A stretch of DNA of 64,000 bases from an uncultured beta proteobacterium (GTDB lineage Bacteria; Pseudomonadota; Gammaproteobacteria; Burkholderiales; Rhodocyclaceae): the NCBI GenBank assembly GCA_903908065.1, contig CAIVQO010000007.1:25035-89034 (forward strand), read 5' to 3'. The notes below the pieces were generated by a model. That model made no database searches, had not been told where the DNA came from, and saw only the letters and a list, made by a program, of their open reading frames with translations. This document shows, piece by piece, positions 35,959-45,053 of this stretch. Positions within the stretch are counted from its first letter, which is position 1. Each line of letters starts with the position of its first letter. The translations under genes were made by a program, and so were the position numbers.

Positions 35959-37539
35959 TCAACGCAGCTTGAAACGCTGGATCTTGCCGGTGGCCGTCTT
36001 CGGCAACTCGCCGACGAACTCGATCCAGCGCGGATACTTGTAGGGCGCGAGCTTTTCCTTGACGTGCAGCTTCAAGGCCTCGGTCAGCGTGTCCGAGGCA
36101 TCGATGCCCGGCTTCAACACCACGTAGGCCTTGGGCTTGATCAGTTCGTCGGTGTCGGCATGCGCCACCACGGCGGCTTCGAGGATGTCCGGATGGGTCA
36201 TCAGCGCGCCCTCGACCTCGAACGGCGATACATAGATGCCGGAAACCTTGAGCATGTCGTCGGAACGCCCGCAGTACTGGAAATAGCCGTCCTCCGATTC
36301 GGTGTACTTGTCGCCGCTGCGCGTCCAGTCGCCCATGAAGGTATGGCGCGACTTTTCGCGGTTGTTCCAGTAGAGCGCCGCCGCGCTCGGGCCCTTGATC
36401 TGCAGCTCGCCGATCTCGCCGCGCGGCACCACATTGCCGTCCTCGCCGATCAGGCGCACCTCGTAGCCGGGCACCGCCTTGCCGGTGGTGCCATAGCGGA
36501 CTTCGCCGGCCCGGTTCGAAAGGAAGATGTGCAGCATCTCGGTGGAGCCGATGCCGTCGAGGATCTCGACGCCCAGGGCTTCCGTCCAGCGCTTGCCGAT
36601 GTCCGCCGGCAGCGCCTCGCCGGCCGAGGTACACACGCGCAAGGGCGCCACTTCGCCGCGTTTGAGCATCTCCGGGCTGGCCAGCAAGGCGGCATAGAGC
36701 GTCGGCACGCCGTAGAAAATGGTTGGCTGGTGCTGGCGCAGGCGCTGGAAGACCGAGGCCGGTGTCGGCCGCTCGCCCATCAGCACCGCGGTGGCGCCCA
36801 CCGCCATCGGAAAGGTCAGGCCATTACCCAGGCCGTAGGCAAAAAACAGCTTGGCCGCCGAGAACACCAGGTCATTTTCGCGGATGCCGAGCACGCCGAC
36901 GCCATACAGCTCGGCGGTCTGGATCAGGTGCGAATGCAGATGCACCGTGCCCTTGGGCGTACCGGTGGAGCCCGACGAATACAGCCAAAAACAGAAGTCG
37001 TCGCAGGTGGTTTCGGCCGGCGCGAAGTCGGTCCCGGCCTTGGCCATCAACTCGCCCATCAGCAGCCGGCCTTTGCCGTCCTTGCCGGAAACGATGATGT
37101 TCTTCAGCGTCGGATGCTTGCCGACGATGCCTTCGAAGGCCGGCCACAAGGCTTCCGAAACGACCAGGGTGCGGGCGCGCGAATCGCCCAGCATGAAGTC
37201 ATAGTCCTTGGCCGTAAGCAGGGTGTTGGCCGCGATCGGCACGATGCCGGCCTGGATGCTGCCGAGGAAGGCGGTCGGAAAGTCGATGGTGTCGAGCAGG
37301 CAAAGCATCACGCGCTCTTCCTGCTGCATGCCGAGGCCGGCAAGGACATTGCCGAAGCGATTGACGCGCTCGGCCAGTTCGCCATAGGTATAGCTGCCGG
37401 CATCGTCGATGAAGGCCGGCTTGTTGCCGCGCCCGGCCTGCAGGTTGCGCTGGATCAGGTCCCAGGCGGCGTTGTACTGGCGCGGGATGCGGACCCGCGG
37501 CGGCGATGTGCCGTGGTCGGCGGTACTCAGTTCTGGCAT
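35959..37539 (-). CDS. bzdA: Benzoate-CoA ligase
   Basis: A 526-residue enzyme that converts benzoate, ATP and CoA to benzoyl-CoA. The adenylation motif YSSGSTGTPKGTVH is near residue 180, FFAYGLGNGLTFPM near 230, GIGSTEMLHIFLSN near 318, and the terminal lysine region KTATGKIQRFKLR ends the protein. The N-terminal block (IPRQYNAAWDLIQRNL) is typical of anaerobic benzoate-CoA ligases (BclA/BadA/BzdA). GGAGGAGGAG precedes ATG 37539. In Azoarcus bzdA also ends the bzd operon; here a glutaryl-CoA dehydrogenase and a caspase-like gene lie between it and bzdZ. Confidence 0.9.
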   Translation of the reverse strand: MPELSTADHGTSPPRVRIPRQYNAAWDLIQRNLQAGRGNKPAFIDDAGSYTYGELAERVNRFGNVLAGLGMQQEERVMLCLLDTIDFPTAFLGSIQAGIVPIAANTLLTAKDYDFMLGDSRARTLVVSEALWPAFEGIVGKHPTLKNIIVSGKDGKGRLLMGELMAKAGTDFAPAETTCDDFCFWLYSSGSTGTPKGTVHLHSHLIQTAELYGVGVLGIRENDLVFSAAKLFFAYGLGNGLTFPMAVGATAVLMGERPTPASVFQRLRQHQPTIFYGVPTLYAALLASPEMLKRGEVAPLRVCTSAGEALPADIGKRWTEALGVEILDGIGSTEMLHIFLSNRAGEVRYGTTGKAVPGYEVRLIGEDGNVVPRGEIGELQIKGPSAAALYWNNREKSRHTFMGDWTRSGDKYTESEDGYFQYCGRSDDMLKVSGIYVSPFEVEGALMTHPDILEAAVVAHADTDELIKPKAYVVLKPGIDASDTLTEALKLHVKEKLAPYKYPRWIEFVGELPKTATGKIQRFKLR

Positions 37540-37599
37540 GTCGTTCTCCTCCTCCACCGTGCGGCGGATGTCATGTTGATCGGCCTGCTGGCCGTTGAT

Positions 37600-39558
37600 T
37601 CAATGCCGGACGACGCGAAAGCCGAGATTCTCGTGGCGCTCGTCCTTGGTGTCCCGATCCCGATACGCCGCGCGCACCGTGGCGGGCTTGCTGTTCCAGG
37701 CCCCGCCCCGGAATACCCGGATGTCGCAGGTACCGGTAGAGCGTGCCCCGGACTGGCTGGAAGCTCCGGCATAACCCTGGTTCCAGCAGTCCTCGACCCA
37801 TTCCCAGACATTCCCCAGCATGTCGTGCAAGCCCAGCGCATTGGGGGCGAACCGACCCACCGGCGCCGTATGCGCGTAGCCGTCGGCGCAGGGGAAGGAC
37901 TGCATGCCGCGCGACATCGCCTTGAAAGCACTGTCGGCAACGCTGGCGTACTTGCAGGCGTTCGCCGCGGAGCCATCCGCCCAATAGCGGCTGCCCGCGG
38001 TGCCGCCCCGCGCCGCATACTCCCATTCGGCCTCGCTCGGCAGGCGGTATTGCTTTCCGGTTTTGCGGCTCAGCCAGGCAACATAGGCCTGGGCGTCGTC
38101 CCAACTGACGCAGACTACAGGCTCCGAGTCCAGCTGCGCGAATCCGGGGTTCTGCCAGCTTGCCTTGGGATTGTTGAGGAAACGTCCGCTCCGCGTCGAA
38201 TTGCAGCCGGGCATGGGGGGACGCCCCGTGTCCCTGACGAATGCGGCGTATTGCCCGCGGGTCACTTCGAATTTGCCGATCGCAAAGGGTGCGGTGACCT
38301 GCACCCGATGCGCGGGTTGCTCGTCCGGTTCGGCCAGGAGGTCCTCGTCGCCGCTGCCCATCACGAAATTGCCGGCTGGCAGCATCACCATGGGCGGACA
38401 TTCAGGGCAATCGCGAAATTCGGTGCCCGGCCCCGGTGCGTCGGCCCCTCCGGTCCTGGTGCCAGCGGCGCTGGCGGCGGCCGGCGGCGGCTCGATCCGG
38501 GCCGGCAGCGGCGGCGCGGCCGGAACCACGATCGGATTTTGCGCCGGCGCCAGCGAGGCCACTTCGGTCGGGGATCCGGTGCCGTACTTCTGGATCATCC
38601 AGCGCGCATAGGCCGCGCGCGGCCCGGACGAAAACCGCTCGAGGTAGGCCTTGAAGTCGATCGCGTTCCTGCTGTCCTTGATGCGCTCCCAAAAGCTGCG
38701 CTCCTGCACCGGATCGTATTTGACGACAGGCTGTTCCTGCTCCGTCTCAGGATTGGCCTTCAGCACGGGAACCGGGACCCGCGCCGCGGCGCTGTCCTGC
38801 GTCGGATCGAAGTAGAAATTGCCGACCATCGAGCTGGATGTCCAGGGCACCTGCTCGCCGTTGGTTTCCTGCACCACGGCGCCGCGCACCCGGCCGAATA
38901 CCTTGTCGATGTCGCTGTCGGCGACATCCAGCGACTGGAGCAGGTATTTCGTGTAGAGACCGTTGCGTCCTTCGCCGTCGGCCGCGGTCGCCCCGGGCGA
39001 GGTTGCGTAGGCAATGAAGGTTCCCCGTTCTGCCCGGCCGACGTTCATTACGCCAAGCCCGCGCGAGATGGAGCGTTTGGCCTGCTGGAAGGGGTTGTTG
39101 CGGCAGGCATCGAGAATCACCACATTGACCCGGTTGCCCGCTTCGGCCATCAGCGACAGCACGTATTCAGCACTGATCGACTTGAAGGTGAGATCGGCCT
39201 CGCTGTCGAAGCCGACATCGATCGGGATCAGGAAGTTCTGCTCCTTGAGCTGGATGCCGTGACCGGCAAAGAAGAACAGCCCCACCCCGCCTTTGCGCAG
39301 GTGCTTGCTGAAGGTATCCACGGCCTCCTTAAGGCCGCGCTCGCTGACGTTTTCCCGCACCAGTACCTTGAAGCCCTTCCGCTCGAGGGCGTGCGCCAGA
39401 TCCGCCGCATCGTTGGCGGGATTGGCCAAAGGTGCGGTCTTGTAAGTGGAGTTGCCAATTATCAAGGCCACGCGAGCCTCATCCGGTTGGGCCATGGCTG
39501 GAAGCTTAAGCAGCAGGCCGAACACCACGACGAAGGAAAGCAGCAAGGCTTTTTTCAC
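37600..39558 (-). CDS. Secreted caspase (peptidase C14)-SUMF1/FGE-domain protein
   Basis: A 652-residue protein. A signal peptide (VKKALLLSFVVVFGLLLKLP, cleavage after AMA) leads into a caspase-like domain with the catalytic pair His (FFAGHGIQ, residue about 100) and Cys (LDACRNNPF, about 152). A Pro/Ala-rich linker follows, then a formylglycine-generating-enzyme (SUMF1) fold from about 400 (PAGNFVMGSGDE, SWDDAQAYVAWLSRKTGK, LGNVWEWVEDCW, RVFRGGAWNS). GTG 39558 gives the clean signal peptide; GTG 39633 would add 25 residues. Such proteins are found in many proteobacteria with unknown function. Its place inside a benzoate operon is unusual. Confidence 0.82.
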   Translation of the reverse strand: MKKALLLSFVVVFGLLLKLPAMAQPDEARVALIIGNSTYKTAPLANPANDAADLAHALERKGFKVLVRENVSERGLKEAVDTFSKHLRKGGVGLFFFAGHGIQLKEQNFLIPIDVGFDSEADLTFKSISAEYVLSLMAEAGNRVNVVILDACRNNPFQQAKRSISRGLGVMNVGRAERGTFIAYATSPGATAADGEGRNGLYTKYLLQSLDVADSDIDKVFGRVRGAVVQETNGEQVPWTSSSMVGNFYFDPTQDSAAARVPVPVLKANPETEQEQPVVKYDPVQERSFWERIKDSRNAIDFKAYLERFSSGPRAAYARWMIQKYGTGSPTEVASLAPAQNPIVVPAAPPLPARIEPPPAAASAAGTRTGGADAPGPGTEFRDCPECPPMVMLPAGNFVMGSGDEDLLAEPDEQPAHRVQVTAPFAIGKFEVTRGQYAAFVRDTGRPPMPGCNSTRSGRFLNNPKASWQNPGFAQLDSEPVVCVSWDDAQAYVAWLSRKTGKQYRLPSEAEWEYAARGGTAGSRYWADGSAANACKYASVADSAFKAMSRGMQSFPCADGYAHTAPVGRFAPNALGLHDMLGNVWEWVEDCWNQGYAGASSQSGARSTGTCDIRVFRGGAWNSKPATVRAAYRDRDTKDERHENLGFRVVRH

Positions 39559-39601
39559 ACGCGTTCGATCGGATATGGATTTGAATTTTGACGTCAAGGG
39601 A

Positions 39602-39625
39602 CCGAAAGCCGCCAAGCTTTCGGTC
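39602..39625. other. Inverted repeat in the leader of the caspase-like gene
   Basis: CCGAAAGC and GCTTTCGG form a perfect 8-bp stem around a 6-base loop, 45 bases upstream of GTG 39558. It could act in the leader RNA, or as a terminator-like element after glutaryl-CoA dehydrogenase. There is no T-run. The remaining gap to 39726 shows nothing else. Confidence 0.35.
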
Positions 39626-39726
39626 GATGACACATCTCCCTGAGAAAAGACTACACGCTTCCCGCATCGAAATCCAGAAACGAAAAGCGAAACCGATCAA
39701 AAGCCCCGCAATCCGGCGCCCGTACT

Positions 39727-40908
39727 TCAGGAAAACGCCGGAATTCCGGTCTGGGCACGGCCGAGGATCAGCGCGTGCACGTCATGGGTGCCTTCGTAGG
39801 TGTTGACCACCTCGAGATTCACCACATGGCGGATCACCCCGAATTCGTCCGAGATGCCGTTGCCGCCGAGCATGTCGCGCGCCATGCGGGCGACGACCAG
39901 CGCCTTGCCGCAGGAATTGCGCTTCATGATCGAGGTGATCTCGACCGCCGCCGTGCCCTCGTCCTTCATGCGGCCCAGGCGCAGGCAGCCCTGCAGGCCG
40001 AGCGTGATCTCGGTCTGCATTTCCGCCAGCTTCCACTGGATCAGCTGGTTAGCGGCCAACGGGCGGCCGAACTGCTTGCGGTCCAGGGTGTACTGGCGCG
40101 CCGTGTGCCAGCAGAACTCGGCGGCGCCAAGCGCCCCCCAGGCGATGCCGTAGCGGGCGGAATTGAGGCAGGTAAACGGGCCCTTGAGGCCGCGCACCTC
40201 GGGGAAGGCGTTCTCTTCCGGACAAAACACCTCGTCCATCACGATCTCGCCGGTGATCGAGGCACGCAGGCCAACCTTGCCGTGGATCGCCGGCGCCGAG
40301 AGGCCCTTCCAGCCCTTTTCCAAGACGAAGCCGCGGATCTGGCCACCGTCGTCCTTGGCCCAGACCACGAAGACATCGGCGATCGGGCTGTTGGTGATCC
40401 ACATCTTGGCGCCCGAGATGCTGTAACCGCCGGGCACGGCACGGGCGCGGGTGACCATGGAGCCGGGGTCGGAGCCGTGGTTGGGTTCGGTGAGCCCGAA
40501 GCAGCCGATCAACTCGCCGGTGGCCAGTTTCGGCAGGTACTTCTGCTTGGTCGCCTCGTTGCCGAATTCGTTAATCGGCACCATGACCAGCGAGGACTGT
40601 ACGCTCATCATCGAACGGTAGCCGGAATCGACGCGCTCGATCTCGCGCGCGGCAAGGCCGTAGCAGACGTAGTTGAGGCCGGCGCCGCCGTAGGCTTCGG
40701 GAATGGTGGTGCCAAGCAGGCCCAGTTCGCCCATCTCGCGGAAGATTGCAGGATCGGTCTGCTCCTTGCGGAATGCCTCCAGCACGCGCGGCGCCAGCTT
40801 GTCCTGGGCGTAGGCGGCGGCGGCATCGCGCACCATGCGCTCGTCCTCGGTGAGCTGCGTGTCCATCAGCAGCGGGTCTTCCCAGTTGAAACTTGCCTTG
40901 CCGGCCAT
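39727..40908 (-). CDS. gcdH: Glutaryl-CoA dehydrogenase
   Basis: A 393-residue FAD acyl-CoA dehydrogenase that oxidises and decarboxylates glutaryl-CoA to crotonyl-CoA. The family pattern is strong: [33 protein letters not shown] near residue 135, [18 protein letters not shown], and the catalytic glutamate in [15 protein letters not shown] near 370. In benzoyl-CoA degradation glutaryl-CoA arises from 3-hydroxypimeloyl-CoA, so this step continues the pathway. In Azoarcus sp. CIB gcdH is, as I recall, separate from the bzd operon; here it is 21 bases after bzdZ. Confidence 0.9.
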   Translation of the reverse strand: MAGKASFNWEDPLLMDTQLTEDERMVRDAAAAYAQDKLAPRVLEAFRKEQTDPAIFREMGELGLLGTTIPEAYGGAGLNYVCYGLAAREIERVDSGYRSMMSVQSSLVMVPINEFGNEATKQKYLPKLATGELIGCFGLTEPNHGSDPGSMVTRARAVPGGYSISGAKMWITNSPIADVFVVWAKDDGGQIRGFVLEKGWKGLSAPAIHGKVGLRASITGEIVMDEVFCPEENAFPEVRGLKGPFTCLNSARYGIAWGALGAAEFCWHTARQYTLDRKQFGRPLAANQLIQWKLAEMQTEITLGLQGCLRLGRMKDEGTAAVEITSIMKRNSCGKALVVARMARDMLGGNGISDEFGVIRHVVNLEVVNTYEGTHDVHALILGRAQTGIPAFS

Positions 40909-40929
40909 AACGATTCCTTCCTTCAGTGT

Positions 40930-41679
40930 TCAGTAAATAGTCATGCCGCCGTCGGCGGCGAGAATTTGTCCGGTGACGTAGGCCGAGGCATCCGAGGCGA
41001 AGAAAAGGAACACCGGCGCGATCTCCTCCGGTTCTGCCCAGCGACCCAGCGGGATGCGGTCGAGGTACTTGTCCTTGAACTTCTCGTCGGTGCGGATCAC
41101 TTCGGTCATCGGCGTCGCGGCACCGGGAGCAATGGCGTTGGCAGTGATGTTGTAGCGCGCCAGTTCCTTCGCCGTGCTCTTGGTCATGCCAAGGATACCG
41201 GCCTTGGCCGCGCTGTAGTTGATCTGGCCGATGGTGCCCAGCACGCCGGCCGCCGAGGTGACGTAAATGATCCGCCCGTACTTGCGCTCGATCATGCCGC
41301 CAACCACGGCCTGCAGGCAGTTCATGGCACCGGTCAGGTGCACGGCGATGACCTGGTCCCATTGCTGCGGCGTCATCTTGTGCAGCATTGCGGTGCGCGT
41401 GATCCCGGCGTTATTCACCAGGATGTCGATGCGCCCCCATTCGGCATTCACCTTCGCCGCCATGGCCTCGACCTGCTCGCGGTTCGAGACGTCGCAGGCC
41501 ACCCCGATCGCCGTACCGCCAGCGCCGACTATTTCAGCAGCGACCTTGGCCGCCGCTTCGCCGTTCATGTCGACCACCGCCACCCTGGCGCCATCGCGGG
41601 CGTAGGCGGCGGAGACCGAGGCGCCGATGCCCTGCCCGGCGCCGGTGACGATGGCAACCTTGTCCTTGAGTTGCATCAT
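40930..41679 (-). CDS. bzdZ: Short-chain dehydrogenase/reductase (BzdZ-like)
   Basis: A 249-residue SDR with the NAD(P) motif TGAGQGIGASVSAAY at the N-terminus, NNAG near residue 88, the catalytic Ser (VTSAAGVLG) and Tyr/Lys (YSAAKAGILG). It would oxidise a hydroxyacyl-CoA intermediate. The gene order after the ring hydrolase matches bzdZ in Azoarcus. Two tandem ATGs (41679, 41676) exist; the ribosome site GGAGG lies 3 to 6 bases upstream and is buried in a hairpin (41680-41710). Confidence 0.82.
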   Translation of the reverse strand: MMQLKDKVAIVTGAGQGIGASVSAAYARDGARVAVVDMNGEAAAKVAAEIVGAGGTAIGVACDVSNREQVEAMAAKVNAEWGRIDILVNNAGITRTAMLHKMTPQQWDQVIAVHLTGAMNCLQAVVGGMIERKYGRIIYVTSAAGVLGTIGQINYSAAKAGILGMTKSTAKELARYNITANAIAPGAATPMTEVIRTDEKFKDKYLDRIPLGRWAEPEEIAPVFLFFASDASAYVTGQILAADGGMTIY

Positions 41680-41710
41680 GCGCCTCCGCCGGGCCGCCCC
41701 AAGGAGGCGC
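41680..41710 (-). promoter_or_regulatory. Hairpin that covers the ribosome site of bzdZ
   Basis: GCGCCTCC (41680-41687) and GGAGGCGC (41703-41710) pair perfectly around 15 bases. On the minus-strand RNA the inner arm contains the GGAGG ribosome site directly before ATG 41679/41676, so folding would hide it. A second GC-rich palindrome (CCCCTTCCC/GGGGAAGGGG, 41753-41773) lies behind it. Confidence 0.5.
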
Positions 41711-41793
41711 CGTCAATGAACCGGAAGCCGCGCAGCGGCTGAACCGTGGTCACCCCTTCCCGCGGGGAAGGGGTCGGGGGATAGGCCCTCATC

Positions 41794-42936
41794 TCAGCCC
41801 TTCGGCTTGGCCATGACCTGCTCGGCGAACTTGTCGTCGAACAGCGCGCCTTCGGCCACCAGCTGGCGGAACTTGATGAAGTCGATGACGTCCTTGCCGG
41901 TCGGCTTCTTGGCATCGAAGGCATTGAAGCCCAGCCAGGCCTCGTGGTTCATGTTGGCGGCCAGCCAGTGGCGGTTCGGCAGCTTCATCTGGTCCCAGAA
42001 GAACTTCTTCTTGCCGCGGATGCCGTCGATCGAGTTGATCAGGCAGTTCGGGAACAGGTTGGCAAACTTCCAAACCAGGCGATTCACTTCGGCGTCGAGC
42101 AGTTCGAAGTCGGTCTTGCACTCGGCCATCAGCGCCTTGGCGGCAGCGACCTTGTCGGCGGCGATGGGCTCGCCGTAGACGATCTCGCCGTCATCGACAT
42201 AGGTGTCGGTGCGCACCAGCGGGTTGCGAACCCACTGGCCGTCCTTCTTCAGCACCGGCACGGCCTTGGTGACGAGGCCCTTGGACTTCATCTTGTAGGC
42301 CGACCAGGTCTCGCAGGAGATGCAGTTGTACATCGCATCTTCCATCGACAGGAACCAGGGCAGGAAGTCGGTCGAACCGCCCACCGGCGCCGAGCCGTGC
42401 TTGGGACCGGCCTGGCCGAACACGGCGAGGTCGGAGGTCACGGTGATGTCGGTCGCCATGCCGATTTCCTGGCCGCCGGCGACGCGCATGCCATTGACGC
42501 GGCAGATCACCGGCTTCTTGCAGTTCAGGATGCCGTCGACCATGGCGTTGAACAGGTCCATGTATTCGCCGTACTCGTTGGGGCGCTTGGAGTAGTAGGA
42601 GGCGTACTCGGCAGTGTTGCCGCCGGTGCAGAAGGCCTTGTCGCCGACCGCGGTGAACACCGCGGCAACGATCTTGCGGTCGCTGGAGGCGCGCTGCATG
42701 CCGGCGATCACGCCCTTGACCATGTCGGTGGTGTAGGAGTTGTACTGGGTCGGGTTGTTGAGCCAGATCCAGGCCGAGAACAGGCCCGGCACCACAGCGC
42801 CCTTGTCGTCGATGACGGGGCGCTCTTCGTAGATCACCGTCGGCGCATCACTCGCCGATGCGCCGCCGAAGTGGCTGTTGTCGATGAGCTGGTGATCCTT
42901 GAGATCGTTTTCCCTGCGTAGCCATTCCAGTGCCAT
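41794..42936 (-). CDS. bzdY: 6-oxocyclohex-1-ene-1-carbonyl-CoA hydrolase
   Basis: A 380-residue crotonase-superfamily enzyme (also called Oah) that adds two waters to 6-oxocyclohex-1-ene-1-carbonyl-CoA and opens the ring to 3-hydroxypimeloyl-CoA. The family block ALEWLRRENDLKDHQLIDN starts the protein. The crotonase core has FCTGGNTAEYASYYSKRPNE near residue 100 and VNGMRVAGGQEIGMATD near 145; the length exceeds ordinary crotonases, as expected for this family. It follows the alcohol dehydrogenase by 36 bases in the bzd operon. Confidence 0.93.
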   Translation of the reverse strand: MALEWLRRENDLKDHQLIDNSHFGGASASDAPTVIYEERPVIDDKGAVVPGLFSAWIWLNNPTQYNSYTTDMVKGVIAGMQRASSDRKIVAAVFTAVGDKAFCTGGNTAEYASYYSKRPNEYGEYMDLFNAMVDGILNCKKPVICRVNGMRVAGGQEIGMATDITVTSDLAVFGQAGPKHGSAPVGGSTDFLPWFLSMEDAMYNCISCETWSAYKMKSKGLVTKAVPVLKKDGQWVRNPLVRTDTYVDDGEIVYGEPIAADKVAAAKALMAECKTDFELLDAEVNRLVWKFANLFPNCLINSIDGIRGKKKFFWDQMKLPNRHWLAANMNHEAWLGFNAFDAKKPTGKDVIDFIKFRQLVAEGALFDDKFAEQVMAKPKG

Positions 42937-42972
42937 GGTGGTTCTCCTCTGTGAATTCGTGGTTGAGCGGTG

Positions 42973-44043
42973 TCAGAAATCGGGGGTCAGGATCACGCGG
43001 CGCTTGAGCTCGCCATGATGTGCCTGTTCGAATACTTCGGCGATCTGGCTCATCGGCCGCGTCTCGACGAACGGGCCGAGCTGGATCTTGCCGTCGACGC
43101 AAAGTTGCAGCACGCCAGGGTATTTGTCCGGCGGGCAGCCCCAGGTGCCGATGATCTCGGCGTCGAAGGCCATCAGGCGCGACAGCATGTAGGTCGTCTC
43201 GTCGGTGCCGTAGCCGACCACGATCAGCTTGCCGGTGAAGGACAGCAGCGCCAGCGCCAGCTCCTGGCCGGGCTTGGTGCCGGTGACTTCGAAGATCTTC
43301 CAGTTGGTGTTGGCCGGAACGCCCTTCTCCTTGCAATAACCCTTGATCAGTTCGCGCACTTCCTTCGCGTTCTTGCCCTTGGGGTTGATGGTGAAGTCGG
43401 CGCCGTAGCCCTTCATGAACTTCAGCTTTTCCTCGTTGATGTCGATGCCGATCACGGTGCCGGCGCCCATGCCCTTGGCGGTCTGGGTCATGAAGCTGCC
43501 AACGCCGCCCGCGGCGCCGATCACGATCACGCGGTCACCGGCCTTGATCTCGGCACGCAGCGCGGCCTGGTAGGGCGTGGTCACCGCATCGGCGATCACC
43601 GACAGGTGCTCGAGCGGGATGCCCTTGCGGTCGCCTACCGTGCACAGGAACTTGGCCTGCACCACGATGTGGCTGGAAAAGCCGCCGTAGATGCCCATCG
43701 AGTAGCCCGGCATCTGCTGCGCGAGGCAACGGTTGCCGCGTCCGGCTTGGCACAGTTCACATTCGCCACAGGGGATCACGGCAGGGATGATGACTTCCTT
43801 GCCCACCATCGACGCTTCACCGCCGATCACCACGCCGGAAATCTCGTGACCCAGCGACAGCGGCGGCTTCTGTATCGTCGGCACGCCCATGTAGAAATAG
43901 GACAGGTCGGTGTGGCAAACGCCGCAACCCTTGATCTCGATCACTACGTCGCCGGCCTTTAGCTCGGGCATCGGGATTTCGGTCTTTTGCAGCTTGCCCG
44001 GCTCGGTCATCTGCCAGGTCTTGATGGTGCTGGGAATCATCAT
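42973..44043 (-). CDS. bzdX: 6-hydroxycyclohex-1-ene-1-carbonyl-CoA dehydrogenase
   Basis: A 356-residue zinc-type medium-chain alcohol dehydrogenase (also called Had) that oxidises 6-hydroxycyclohex-1-ene-1-carbonyl-CoA with NAD. The catalytic zinc site GCGVCHTDLSYF near residue 40, the GHEISGVV block near 65, four structural-zinc cysteines (CGECELCQAGRGNRC) and the NAD motif GAAGGVGSFM near 175 are all present. It lies 6 bases after bzdW. Confidence 0.93.
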   Translation of the reverse strand: MMIPSTIKTWQMTEPGKLQKTEIPMPELKAGDVVIEIKGCGVCHTDLSYFYMGVPTIQKPPLSLGHEISGVVIGGEASMVGKEVIIPAVIPCGECELCQAGRGNRCLAQQMPGYSMGIYGGFSSHIVVQAKFLCTVGDRKGIPLEHLSVIADAVTTPYQAALRAEIKAGDRVIVIGAAGGVGSFMTQTAKGMGAGTVIGIDINEEKLKFMKGYGADFTINPKGKNAKEVRELIKGYCKEKGVPANTNWKIFEVTGTKPGQELALALLSFTGKLIVVGYGTDETTYMLSRLMAFDAEIIGTWGCPPDKYPGVLQLCVDGKIQLGPFVETRPMSQIAEVFEQAHHGELKRRVILTPDF

Positions 44044-44049
44044 GTCTCC

Positions 44050-44823
44050 TTATTTATTCTTCCAAACCGGTTTGCGCTTTTCCATGAAGCTGTTGAGTCC
44101 TTCCACCGCATCCTCGGTGGCCATCAGCTCGTGCAGGTAGTGGTGTTCGACATGGTGCAGGGCCTCGTAGAAGGGCCGGTTGGCCGCCTCCTTGACGGCC
44201 TTCTTGGTGTGCAGCAGGGCCACGCGCGAGAGGCTGGTGAATTGCTCGAGGTACTTGGCAGCATCGGCGGCGAAGTTCTCCGGCGCAAACACGGCATTGA
44301 CCATGCCGATGCGGTGCGCTTCCTTCGCATCGACGATGCCGCCGCCGAGCAGCAGCTCCATCACCTTGGTCATCGGTACCTGGCGCGGCAGCAGGATGGC
44401 GGCGATGGGCGGGAAGACGCCAAGCTTGATCTCGGGCTGGCCGAACTTGGCCTTCTCCGACGCGACCACCATGTCGCAGGCAATTGCCAGTTCGCAGCCG
44501 CCGCCCAGGGCCGGGCCATTGACCAGCGCCACGGTCGGGATCGGCACCAGCATCAGCCGCTTCAAGAGGCCATGGAAGACGTCGATCATCTTCACCACCT
44601 TGTCCGGCGTATGGTCCATGACATCCACGCCCGAAGAGAAGGTCTTGTCGCCATTGCCGGTGATCACCAGCACCTTGGCGGTCTTGTTGGCCATCGCCAT
44701 GTCCAGCGCCGTGGCCATCTCCTCCATGGTGGCGATGTCGAGCACGTTGTAGGGCGGACGATTGATGGCGATGCGCAGCACATCGCCCTGATCGTCGTAA
44801 GCGATGAATTTGAAATCGGCCAT
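44050..44823 (-). CDS. bzdW: Cyclohexa-1,5-diene-1-carbonyl-CoA hydratase
   Basis: A 257-residue crotonase (also called Dch) that hydrates the product of benzoyl-CoA reductase to 6-hydroxycyclohex-1-ene-1-carbonyl-CoA. The diagnostic start INRPPYNVLDIATMEEM, FSSGVDVMDHTPDKV near residue 63, and GPALGGGCELAIACDMV near 103 are seen. ATG 44823 overlaps nothing but lies 3 bases after the small zinc-ribbon gene's stop. Confidence 0.93.
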   Translation of the reverse strand: MADFKFIAYDDQGDVLRIAINRPPYNVLDIATMEEMATALDMAMANKTAKVLVITGNGDKTFSSGVDVMDHTPDKVVKMIDVFHGLLKRLMLVPIPTVALVNGPALGGGCELAIACDMVVASEKAKFGQPEIKLGVFPPIAAILLPRQVPMTKVMELLLGGGIVDAKEAHRIGMVNAVFAPENFAADAAKYLEQFTSLSRVALLHTKKAVKEAANRPFYEALHHVEHHYLHELMATEDAVEGLNSFMEKRKPVWKNK

Positions 44824-44825
44824 GT

Positions 44826-45053
44826 TCAGTGGTTCTCCTGTTCGTTGGCGGCCAGCGAACACTCGGCGCGGCGGCCGCCGGATGTCGCATCGATGCGGTA
44901 AGGGCAAACGGTTTCGCAGTCGGCGCAGCACACCTCGCCTGAGGCACTGATGTGCCAGAGGTCGGCGCCGCACAGCGTGCAGCGGCAGCGTGCCTCGGCC
45001 GATGCGGCGGGCGGCAGCGGGCGCGCCGTGTAGAAGTCGATCACGGTGCCCAT
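44826..45053 (-). CDS. Small zinc-ribbon protein between bzdV and bzdW
   Basis: A 75-residue protein with CRCTLCGADLW near residue 23, CCADC near 42 and CPYR near 50, likely one zinc ribbon with a spare cysteine. The ATG begins on the last base of the bzdV stop region (45053 shared), so it is translationally coupled. No enzyme domain. It has no letter in the classical bzd series, so it is an extra gene relative to that order; a role as a partner of the bzdV oxidoreductase is conceivable. Confidence 0.75.
   Translation of the reverse strand: MGTVIDFYTARPLPPAASAEARCRCTLCGADLWHISASGEVCCADCETVCPYRIDATSGGRRAECSLAANEQENH

Noticed and set aside
36064..39591. A 1175-codon open frame on the plus strand
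   Set aside because: It lies antisense to bzdA and the caspase-like gene, is rich in His, Arg, Gly and Gln as mirror frames of GC-rich genes are, and has no recognisable domain.
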